The notes beneath the pieces are model-generated. The model did no database searches and was not told where the DNA came from. It saw only the letters and a program-made list of their open reading frames with translations. A program made the position numbers and the translations under genes. A stretch of DNA of 64,000 bases from an uncultured Caryophanales bacterium (GTDB taxonomy: Bacteria > Bacillota_I > Bacilli_A > RFN20 > CAG-826): contig CABQKC010000010.1 in assembly GCA_902464635.1 (NCBI GenBank), positions 4,828 to 68,827 on the forward strand, written 5' to 3'. Of this stretch, positions 25,793-33,547 are shown in pieces. The stretch's first letter is position 1, and each line of letters begins with the position of its first letter.

Positions 25793-25846
25793 ATTTAAAG
25801 TGAAATAAGGCTACACAAAAGGGGCTTTTAAGGTTTAAAATATAGT

Positions 25847-25886
25847 TGTACCTCGGTACAAACCTTACTTGTAATTCATTTATAAT
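25847..25886 (+). promoter_or_regulatory. rny upstream region: palindrome and -10 box
   Basis: A perfect 16-base palindrome TTGTACC-TC-GGTACAA (25847-25862) is followed by TATAAT at 25881-25886. No convincing -35 box is spaced correctly. The palindrome could be an operator or a hairpin upstream of rny. Confidence 0.4.
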
Positions 25887-25965
25887 ATAAGGAATAGCCA
25901 TATATATTTTACTTTGATAAACCATGTAGGGTCTTTGTGCTGTTTTGGTCGCAAGGAGATTTTTA

Positions 25966-27540
25966 ATGTTATTCTATTTATCTGAGGGAGGATGGATCGG
26001 GATACTAGTAGGTGCAGTGTTGTTTGCTGCCTTGCTAACTTTTGGTCTTTGCTTTTTCTTTATGGTACTTAAATCAAAAAATGCTTCGAAAAGTGCCGAA
26101 CAAATTATCAAAGAAGCCAAAGTAAAATCCGAGCATATCCTCAAAAATGCCGAAATTGACGCTAAACAATTGGCGTTAAATGTCAAACAAAAAGCCGATG
26201 AAGATATCGGAAAAAGAAAAGCCGAATTAGCCGGTGAAGAACAAAAACTTTCTATTCGGGAACAAAATATCGATGCCAGGGATAATGCCCTTATCGAAAA
26301 GGAAAATAACCTTGATAGGAAGTCTGAACAACTAAGTCAATCTATTGAATCTTACAAGAAACGTCAAAGCGAACTTGACCAAAAGATTGATGACATCATT
26401 GCTGAACTTGAAAAAGTATCTGGCATGTCAACTCAAGAAGCCCATGATGAAATTATGGCTAGAGTTGAATCTAAGATGTCTATGGAAATAGCAGCTTATA
26501 TTAAAAATGCCGAAGATGAAGCTAAAGAAACTGCTGAATCCAAGGCTATAGATTTATTAAGTCTTGCTTGCCAAAGATATGCTCAAGATGTCACTACCGA
26601 AAGAACTGTTTCAGTCGTAGCTCTTCCAAGTGATGAAATGAAAGGAAGAATCATCGGTAGAGAAGGAAGAAACATCAGAGTATTGGAACAAGAATTAGGT
26701 GTTGATTTAGTAATTGATGATACTCCTGAAGCCATTACCGTTTCTTGCTTTGATCCAATTAGAAGAGAAGTTGCAAGACGTTCATTAGAATACCTAGTCA
26801 AGGATGGAAGAATCCAACCTGGTAGAATTGAAGATGTCGTTGCCAAATGCAAAAAGGAAGTTGCTGATTCTACTCTTAAATATGGCGAAGAAGCTTGCTT
26901 CAAACTTGGCCTTCCACGCATTAATAAAGAACTTGTTTCCTATATTGGAAGGCTCCATTATCGTACTTCATACGGTCAAAATGGCTTAGAGCATTCCATG
27001 GAAGTTGCTTATTTGACCGGTATCATGGCCGGTGAGCTTGGCCTTGATGTTAATTTGGCTAGAAGAGCTGGATTACTTCACGATATTGGTAAATCCGTTG
27101 ACTTCGAATTAGAAGGAAGCCACGTTGAATTAGGCGCCCAGTTAGCAAAGAAATATGGTGAGAATGAAGTAGTAGTGAATTCTATCGAATCTCATCATGG
27201 TGACGTACCTGCTAAATTTGTTATTTCTTATCTAGTCGCTGCCGCTGATACTTTATCTGCTGCTAGACCTGGTGCAAGAAGCGAAACTCTAGAAACCTAT
27301 GTCAAGCGTATTGAACAACTTGAAACTCTTGCCAAGGGATTTGATGGAGTTCAACAAGCTTACGCCATGCAATCTGGAAGAGAAATTAGAGTCATTGTTA
27401 TGCCAGAAAAGATAAGTGATTCCCAATCTGTCTTATTAGCTCAAGAATTAAGGGAAAAGATAGAAAAGGAAATGACTTACCCTGGCCAAATCAAAGTCTC
27501 TGTTATCCGTGAATACAGGGCTATAGAGACCGCTAAATAA
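25966..27540 (+). CDS. rny: RNase Y
   Basis: RNase Y is the membrane-tethered endonuclease that initiates mRNA decay in Bacillota. The 524-residue protein has an N-terminal membrane segment (residues 10-32), a long coiled coil (about 35-170), a KH domain (GRIIGREGRNIRVLEQELGVDL) and an HD domain (HSMEVAYLTG, LLHDIGKSVD). The ATG at 25966 follows aaggag; the longer frame lacks one. ymdB starts two bases after its stop. Confidence 0.97.
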   Translation: MLFYLSEGGWIGILVGAVLFAALLTFGLCFFFMVLKSKNASKSAEQIIKEAKVKSEHILKNAEIDAKQLALNVKQKADEDIGKRKAELAGEEQKLSIREQNIDARDNALIEKENNLDRKSEQLSQSIESYKKRQSELDQKIDDIIAELEKVSGMSTQEAHDEIMARVESKMSMEIAAYIKNAEDEAKETAESKAIDLLSLACQRYAQDVTTERTVSVVALPSDEMKGRIIGREGRNIRVLEQELGVDLVIDDTPEAITVSCFDPIRREVARRSLEYLVKDGRIQPGRIEDVVAKCKKEVADSTLKYGEEACFKLGLPRINKELVSYIGRLHYRTSYGQNGLEHSMEVAYLTGIMAGELGLDVNLARRAGLLHDIGKSVDFELEGSHVELGAQLAKKYGENEVVVNSIESHHGDVPAKFVISYLVAAADTLSAARPGARSETLETYVKRIEQLETLAKGFDGVQQAYAMQSGREIRVIVMPEKISDSQSVLLAQELREKIEKEMTYPGQIKVSVIREYRAIETAK

Positions 27541-27541
27541 G

Positions 27542-28357
27542 ATGAACATTGTTTTTCTTGGAGACATTGTAGGGCATGGAGGAATAACTTCCGTGTCCTC
27601 TTTTTTGCCCTTATTTAGAAAGAAAAACGATATAGACTTTGTAATTGCAAATGGCGAGAATGCCGCTAGCGATGGCAAAGGGTTAACTGAAAATGATTTC
27701 CTAGAGATTATAAAGGCTGGTGTTGATGTAGTTACTCTAGGCAATCATTATGCTTCAAAACAACAAGCCTTAACATTTGGGAAGAAATATAAGAATCTAT
27801 TATTCCCTTTGAATGTTATTGGTCATGGAAGAGTCAATGGAACGAATTGCTTCAAAGTAAAGGATACCTATATCCAGGTAACTAATATTTTAGGGCAAGC
27901 ATTTCTTAAAGAAGTCGTAACGTCTCCATTTGAAACATTATCATCTTTAATTTCTGACCCTGATATTCCCCTAATTCATATAGTTGATTACCATGCTGAA
28001 TCAAGTTCAGAGAAAGCTACAATGGCATTTGAATTTGATGGAGGGTTAACAGCTTTGCTAGGTACCCATACGCATGTCCAAACTAATGATGCATTGATAT
28101 TAGAAAAAGGGACAGCCTTTATGACTGATGTAGGGTATTGTGGGGGATATCCTTCTATAATTGGATTTGAGCCAAATTCGATTATTGAGAAGAATTTGTA
28201 TAAAATAAATACACCATTTAAAACAAAAGAAAAAGGGGATTCCATTATTAATGGGGTTCTAATGAAAATTGATGAAGAAAGTGGGCTTTGCAAGGAAATA
28301 ATTCCTCTTTGCTTGATAAACGGAAAGGAAAAAGAACATGGGAAAATTAATTTATAA
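27542..28357 (+). CDS. ymdB: YmdB-type metallophosphoesterase
   Basis: YmdB hydrolyses cyclic nucleotides (2',3'-cNMP/cAMP) and affects motility/biofilm choice in Bacillus. The 271-residue protein has the binuclear metal motifs GDIVG, NGENAA, GNHYASK, HIVDYHAESSSEK and LLGTHTHVQTND. It lies directly after rny as in Bacillus and overlaps miaB by 20 bases. No sporulation gene (spoVS) lies between ymdB and miaB here. Confidence 0.94.
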   Translation: MNIVFLGDIVGHGGITSVSSFLPLFRKKNDIDFVIANGENAASDGKGLTENDFLEIIKAGVDVVTLGNHYASKQQALTFGKKYKNLLFPLNVIGHGRVNGTNCFKVKDTYIQVTNILGQAFLKEVVTSPFETLSSLISDPDIPLIHIVDYHAESSSEKATMAFEFDGGLTALLGTHTHVQTNDALILEKGTAFMTDVGYCGGYPSIIGFEPNSIIEKNLYKINTPFKTKEKGDSIINGVLMKIDEESGLCKEIIPLCLINGKEKEHGKINL

Positions 28358-30083
28358 GTCTCTTCCTGACATGTCTAAGGCCAGGAACAGGGTAGATAAT
28401 CCAAAGGTAATTTTTGATGAAGTTAAGGTTGGACCTCATTTGGCTAAATTTGCCAAAGGCAAGAAATATGTCATCAAGACTTTTGGCTGCCAGGCTAATG
28501 TTAGAGATGAAGAAATTCTTTCTGGTTATCTAGAGAAAGCTGGCTTTATAAAAACAAATAATGATAGAGTAGCCGATCTTGCTATTATCAATACTTGCGC
28601 AGTTAGAGAAAATGCCGAAGAAAAAGTCTATGGCGAGATTGGTAAATTCAAGGTCAATAAGACTAATAACAAAGACTTCATTTTATGCGTTTGTGGTTGC
28701 ATGATGCAAGAAGAGGGAAGCGCTGACTACATCATGAAGACTTATCCTCATGTCAGTCTTGTTTTTGGCACTCATAACGTTAATAAGATCCTTGATTTAC
28801 TAGAAGAGAAAATAACTAGAAATAAAAAGCTTGTCGATGTTTATTCTTTTGCAGGCGACGTTATTGAAAACTTGCCTTCAGTTAGGCTTGATCCATATAA
28901 GGCCTATGTAAATATTACCTATGGATGCGATAAATTCTGTACATATTGCATTGTTCCTTATACAAGGGGAAGAGAACGTTCTAGGAAACTAGAAGAAATA
29001 GTTAATGAATGTAAGGAACTAGTAGCAAAAGGCTATCAGGAAATTACCTTATTAGGTCAAAACGTCAATTCATATGGCAAGGATTTCCATGATGGGACTA
29101 ATTTTTCCAAAGTCTTGGAAGAAGTTGCTAAATTAGGCATTCCAAGGTTACGTTTCATGACTTCCCATCCTTGGGATTTCTCTAATGATATGTTAGAAGT
29201 AATTGCAAAATATCCAAACATAATGAAATGTATTCATCTCCCTGTTCAATCTGGATCGACATCCGTTCTTCGCTTAATGGGTAGAAGATATAGTAGGGAA
29301 GAGTATCTAGATTTAGTTGACCGTATTAGAAAAACAATACCAGGGGTTGCATTGACTACGGATATAATTGTTGGTTTCCCAAACGAAACAGAAGAAGAAT
29401 TTGAAGATACTTTAACTTTATGTGAAAAAGTCCAATATGATTCTGCCTTTACCTTTATTTATTCTCCCAGAAAAGGAACCCCAGCCGCTAAGATGATTGA
29501 TAATGTTAGCGATAAAGAAAAACATGATAGATTCGTAAGACTAGTAAAAGTAATTGAAGATGGTGTATCCAAACATGCTGAGTCAATGGTCGGGAAGACT
29601 TATAAGGTTTTAGTAGATGGTCCTTCTAAAAAGGATAAAGGAGTACTTTCTGGCTATACCGAATCTTCTAAATTAGTTAATTTCAAAGGTCCTTCGTTCC
29701 TAAAAGGGCATATAGTAAATGTCTATATCAATGAAAGCCATACTTATTCCTTGATTGGAACTTTGGTAGATGATCCTATTTTAGTTCTTACATCTTCTTT
29801 AAAAGAAAAAATAGAAAAAGAAGATTCTTATATTAGATATATAGAATGCAAGAATGCCTTTGAATCTTCTTCCTTTTTAAAACAATTAAAGGAAGAAATG
29901 GAAGAAAAACAAAAACAATTAGTAAATAAATCATTTAAGACCGATGAGGATTTATTGCCTCTAAAAAAAGAAATAGATGAACTTAAGAAAGCCTATTTTA
30001 ATGACCCCGTGTATTTAAATTTGCAATCTTCCATTGCGGATTTATCTTCTTTATTAGAACAAATAAAGGACAATTTAGAATGA
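28338..30083 (+). CDS. miaB: MiaB tRNA methylthiotransferase fused to a RicA/YmcA-like domain
   Basis: MiaB converts i6A37 to ms2i6A37 in tRNA. The 581-residue protein has an N-terminal methylthiotransferase domain with C51, C87 and C121 (cluster II), the radical-SAM CxxxCxxC at C197, C201, C204, and a TRAM domain (about 415-485). Residues 492-581 are an additional helical domain that aligns by eye with YmcA/YlbF family proteins (LKEEMEEKQKQLVN, KKEIDELKKAYFNDPVY, LLEQI), without the C-terminal cysteines of Bacillus YmcA. In Bacillus ymcA follows miaB, so this is likely a gene fusion. miaA overlaps by 4 bases. Confidence 0.93.
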   Translation: MGKLIYKSLPDMSKARNRVDNPKVIFDEVKVGPHLAKFAKGKKYVIKTFGCQANVRDEEILSGYLEKAGFIKTNNDRVADLAIINTCAVRENAEEKVYGEIGKFKVNKTNNKDFILCVCGCMMQEEGSADYIMKTYPHVSLVFGTHNVNKILDLLEEKITRNKKLVDVYSFAGDVIENLPSVRLDPYKAYVNITYGCDKFCTYCIVPYTRGRERSRKLEEIVNECKELVAKGYQEITLLGQNVNSYGKDFHDGTNFSKVLEEVAKLGIPRLRFMTSHPWDFSNDMLEVIAKYPNIMKCIHLPVQSGSTSVLRLMGRRYSREEYLDLVDRIRKTIPGVALTTDIIVGFPNETEEEFEDTLTLCEKVQYDSAFTFIYSPRKGTPAAKMIDNVSDKEKHDRFVRLVKVIEDGVSKHAESMVGKTYKVLVDGPSKKDKGVLSGYTESSKLVNFKGPSFLKGHIVNVYINESHTYSLIGTLVDDPILVLTSSLKEKIEKEDSYIRYIECKNAFESSSFLKQLKEEMEEKQKQLVNKSFKTDEDLLPLKKEIDELKKAYFNDPVYLNLQSSIADLSSLLEQIKDNLE

Positions 30084-30949
30084 TAATAGTCTTAACGGGT
30101 CCAACAGGAAGCGGGAAAAGTAAGCTTGCTATTGAATTAGCAAAGGAAATAGATGCAGCAATTATTAATGCAGATGCTTTCCAAGTTTATAAAGAGCTTT
30201 CAATCGCGACTGCTAAGCCAAGTGAAGAAGAATTATTTGAAGTTCCTTCTTTCCTATTTGATTTCATCCCTTTAGACAGTTCATATAATGTTAAGGAATA
30301 CCAAGAAGACTTGCGTAGTGCCATAGCAACCATTTCCCCATTTAAGAAGAATATCATTATCGCTGGCGGAACTGGATTATATATAAGGGCTGGTCTTTAT
30401 GATTATGAATTCCCAGATCTTCCAAGTGTTGATATGAGTAAATATCAATCCCTAAGCGATGAAGATCTTTTTGATTTGTTAAAACAAGTAGATCCTGATT
30501 CATCTTTGACTATCCATCCTCATAATAGAGTAAGGATATTACGTGCCTTAGAGATTTATTTTAGTACCGGCACTACTAAATCCAATATTATCGCCAAACA
30601 AAACCATGAACCTATTTATGATTGCCTTTTCTTTGGATTAGAAAAAGAAAGGGAACTTAATTATGAAATTGTAAATAAACGTGTCGATGAAATGTTTGAA
30701 AAAGGATTAGTAGAAGAAAATAAATACCTAATAGATAAATATGGCAGGGATAGAAGTGCTTTTAAGGCCATTGGAGTTAAGGAATTATTCCCTTATTTTG
30801 ATGGAAAAATAACTTTAGAAGAAGCCAAAGAAACAATTAAAAAGAATACCAGGCATTATATTAAACGTCAGATGACATTCTTCTCTCATCAATTCAAAAT
30901 TACCTGGATTAAAGATAAATTTGACATAATGGGTCGCTTAAATGGATAA
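30080..30949 (+). CDS. miaA: MiaA, tRNA dimethylallyltransferase
   Basis: MiaA places the isopentenyl group on A37, making the substrate of MiaB. The 289-residue protein begins with P-loop GPTGSGKSKLAIELA, then NADAFQVYK and the AGGTGLYIRAGLYDY block, and ends with KNTRHYIKRQMTFF. The ATG overlaps the miaB stop. Its direct coupling to miaB places both steps of ms2i6A synthesis in one unit, with the DMAPP donor coming from the MEP pathway (ispD, ispF in this window). Confidence 0.96.
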   Translation: MIIVLTGPTGSGKSKLAIELAKEIDAAIINADAFQVYKELSIATAKPSEEELFEVPSFLFDFIPLDSSYNVKEYQEDLRSAIATISPFKKNIIIAGGTGLYIRAGLYDYEFPDLPSVDMSKYQSLSDEDLFDLLKQVDPDSSLTIHPHNRVRILRALEIYFSTGTTKSNIIAKQNHEPIYDCLFFGLEKERELNYEIVNKRVDEMFEKGLVEENKYLIDKYGRDRSAFKAIGVKELFPYFDGKITLEEAKETIKKNTRHYIKRQMTFFSHQFKITWIKDKFDIMGRLNG

Positions 30950-31640
30950 ATTTGATTCTCGTACAATTGGGTTAATTAAAGAAGAAGGGGTACTTGCTTT
31001 ATCTAAATCTAAAGTAGCTATTTTTGGAGTAGGCGGAGTAGGTGGGACCTGTTTAGAAGCTTTAGTTAGAAGCAATGTTGGCCAAATAGATATCTATGAT
31101 TTTGATAAGGTAGATGAATCAAATCTAAATAGGCAAATATGTTTTGATTATTTTTCTATAGGGAAGGAAAAAGTGACTATAGCCAAAGAAAAAATGAACA
31201 AGATAAATCCACGCACTGTAGTAAATGCGTTTTCTTTAAGACTAGACTTAGATAACGTTAAGGAACTGAATTTATCGCAATATGATTATGTAGTTGACTG
31301 CATTGATGAAACCTCTCCTAAGATTGCTCTTATAAAAAGATGTATAACCGAAAATATTAGAATCGTCTCTTCTTTAGGAATGGCAAATAGATTTGATCCT
31401 AGCAAAGTTATTATTACCACATTAGATAAGACATATAATGATCCTTTGGCTAAGTTAATTAGGAATAAACTTAGAAGCGAAGGGATAGATCCAAAATTAT
31501 TATCAGTTGCCTTTTCAAGTGAACTACCGATAAAAAATGGTACTTTCAAAGGCTCAATGATGTTAGTTCCTTCATCGGCTGGATTATCTTTAGCATATAA
31601 AACTATCTTTGATTTGATTTTGCCTTATAATAAACAATAA
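30942..31640 (+). CDS. tcdA: TcdA-like tRNA threonylcarbamoyladenosine dehydratase
   Basis: TcdA cyclises t6A37 to ct6A in an ATP-dependent, E1-like reaction. The 232-residue product has the GVGGVGGTCLEALVR nucleotide motif, DFDKVDESNLNRQ, and DCIDETSPKIALI. The usual family Cys in the crossover loop is not obvious. It overlaps miaA by 8 bases, so three position-37 modification enzymes are grouped. Confidence 0.88.
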   Translation: MDKFDSRTIGLIKEEGVLALSKSKVAIFGVGGVGGTCLEALVRSNVGQIDIYDFDKVDESNLNRQICFDYFSIGKEKVTIAKEKMNKINPRTVVNAFSLRLDLDNVKELNLSQYDYVVDCIDETSPKIALIKRCITENIRIVSSLGMANRFDPSKVIITTLDKTYNDPLAKLIRNKLRSEGIDPKLLSVAFSSELPIKNGTFKGSMMLVPSSAGLSLAYKTIFDLILPYNKQ

Positions 31641-31666
31641 CTTTTTAAAATAACTAGGAGGCACCT

Positions 31667-33286
31667 ATGTCTTTAATTCCTATTACTGAAGTTGCTAGTA
31701 AAGCTGGCATTGAACAAAAATACGTTATTCCATATGGCTCTTATAAGGCCAAAATCGATCTTTCCATAATGGATGAAGTTGCTTCTAATCAAGATGGGAA
31801 GTTAGTTTTAGTAACTGCCATTACCCCAACTAAAGCAGGGGAAGGGAAGACTACAACAAGTATCGCTTTAGCAGAAGGATTTGGAAAAATAAACCAAAAA
31901 GCCCTCCTTTGTTTAAGAGAACCTAGCCTAGGTCCAGTCTTTGGATTAAAAGGTGGTGCGACTGGTGGAGGGTTGGCTTCTATTGCTCCTAGTGAAGACA
32001 TTAATCTTCATTTCACTGGGGACATGCATGCATTAACTTCTTCAATCAACTTAATTTCCGCTGTTATTGATAGCCATATTTATTTTGGCAATGAATTGAA
32101 TATCGATCCAAATAGAATAACCTGGAAAAGAGCTTTGGATATGAATGATAGGGCTCTTAGAAATGTCCTTGTATCCATGAATGATAATAAAGCCACTCCA
32201 AGAGAAGATCATTTTACTATTACTGTTGCTTCTGAAATGATGGCGATTATGTGCCTAGCTACATCGAAAGAAGATTTCTTGCATAGAATAGAAAAGATAA
32301 TAGTTGCATTTAGCAAAGACAATAAGCCTATTACATTAAAGGATTTAAAGATTACTCATGCGGTTATGCGTTTAATGAAGGATGCCTTGAATCCTAATTT
32401 AGTTCAAACGTTAGAGAATAATCCATGCTTAGTTCATGGCGGTCCTTTTGCTAATATTGCTCACGGATGCAATTCAATTCTAGCAACTAAATTAGCAATG
32501 AAATTAGCCCCAATCGTAATTACTGAGGCTGGATTTGGAGCTGATTTAGGTGCTGAAAAATTCCTAGATATTAAATGTCAGGAAGGAAATCTAAAACCAA
32601 GTTGTACGGTTATGGTAGCGACTATCCGTGCTTTGAAAATGCATGGTGGCCTTGCCTATGAAAATTTAGCTAACGAAGATGTTGAAGCTTTAAAAAAAGG
32701 TATGTGCAATTTAGAAAGACATATAAAGAATATTCAAAAATTCGGTGTCCCGATTGTAATTGCAATTAATCATTTTAATACCGATCATGAATCAGAGATC
32801 GAATGTTTAAAGAATTGGTGTAAAGAAAAAGAATATGTCTATGCGTTCCTTGATGGCTTTAATAAGGGTGGAGAAGGCTCGATTGAATTAGCATACAAAG
32901 TTTTAGAATCCTTAAACAAGAAGCCTTCATTCTATAAGCCTTTGTACGATAGACATTCACCAATAAAAGAAAAGATAAACAAGATTTGCAAGGAAATTTA
33001 TGGCGCTTCTGAAGTTGTTTACGAGAAAATTGCCTTAGAAAAAATAAAGGAAATAGAAGATTTGGGATACCAAGATAGCTATGTCTGCATGGCTAAAACT
33101 CCAGCATCTTTTACCGATGATGCCACTAAATTAGGCGCTCCAACTAACTTCAAGATTACTATTAGAGATGTATCTTTGTCGGCGGGTGCTAATTTTACCG
33201 TTGCCCTTACTGGCAACATCTTAACAATGCCGGGTCTTCCTAGAGTTCCGGCAGCTGTTAAAATGGAGGATGAACCATGGATGTAA
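31667..33286 (+). CDS. fhs: Formate-tetrahydrofolate ligase
   Basis: Fhs makes 10-formyl-THF from formate and ATP. The 539-residue protein has the P-loop TPTKAGEGKTTTSIALAEG, LREPSLGPVFGLKGGATGGG, ITEAGFGADLGAEKF and the terminal LPRVPAAVKM. A perfect aggagg site precedes the ATG. It overlaps the DUF951 gene by 10 bases. Confidence 0.97.
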   Translation: MSLIPITEVASKAGIEQKYVIPYGSYKAKIDLSIMDEVASNQDGKLVLVTAITPTKAGEGKTTTSIALAEGFGKINQKALLCLREPSLGPVFGLKGGATGGGLASIAPSEDINLHFTGDMHALTSSINLISAVIDSHIYFGNELNIDPNRITWKRALDMNDRALRNVLVSMNDNKATPREDHFTITVASEMMAIMCLATSKEDFLHRIEKIIVAFSKDNKPITLKDLKITHAVMRLMKDALNPNLVQTLENNPCLVHGGPFANIAHGCNSILATKLAMKLAPIVITEAGFGADLGAEKFLDIKCQEGNLKPSCTVMVATIRALKMHGGLAYENLANEDVEALKKGMCNLERHIKNIQKFGVPIVIAINHFNTDHESEIECLKNWCKEKEYVYAFLDGFNKGGEGSIELAYKVLESLNKKPSFYKPLYDRHSPIKEKINKICKEIYGASEVVYEKIALEKIKEIEDLGYQDSYVCMAKTPASFTDDATKLGAPTNFKITIRDVSLSAGANFTVALTGNILTMPGLPRVPAAVKMEDEPWM

Positions 33287-33498
33287 GTTCTATAAAACTT
33301 TATGATGAAGTAGAGATGAAACGCCCACATCCTTGCTCTTCAAGATCTAAAAGATTCCAGGTAATTAGACTTGGGGCAGATGTGAAGATTCTTTGCTTAG
33401 GATGTGGCAATGTCATCATGCTTGATAGAGATAAATTCAATTCTAAAATCAAGAAAGTCATCGCTCATCATGATGCTCCTTTAATTAAATCGGTGTAG
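33277..33498 (+). CDS. DUF951 family protein
   Basis: The 73-residue protein follows the DUF951 pattern: YDEVEMKRPHPCSSRS, then a zinc-ribbon-like CLGCGNVIMLDRDKF. Members are small, often near ychF or other translation genes in Bacillota, with unknown function. It overlaps fhs and ends just before a hairpin that also contains the ribosome site of the next gene. Confidence 0.85.
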   Translation: MDVSSIKLYDEVEMKRPHPCSSRSKRFQVIRLGADVKILCLGCGNVIMLDRDKFNSKIKKVIAHHDAPLIKSV

Positions 33499-33513
33499 CC
33501 ATTTTGCCTATTT

Positions 33514-33547
33514 GCCTCCTACTTATATAACAGGAGGCTTTTCTTTT
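33514..33547 (+). terminator. Terminator-like hairpin whose 3' arm is the next ribosome site
   Basis: GCCTCCT (33514-33520) pairs with AGGAGGC (33532-33538) around an 11-base loop, followed by TTTTCTTTT. AGGAGG is also the ribosome site of the TTG-started ABC gene at 33546, so the element can both terminate fhs transcripts and hide that site. Confidence 0.65.

Noticed and set aside
25945..25965. Longer N-terminus for RNase Y starting at 25945
   Set aside because: No ribosome site precedes it, while aaggag precedes the ATG at 25966, whose product begins with the usual membrane segment.
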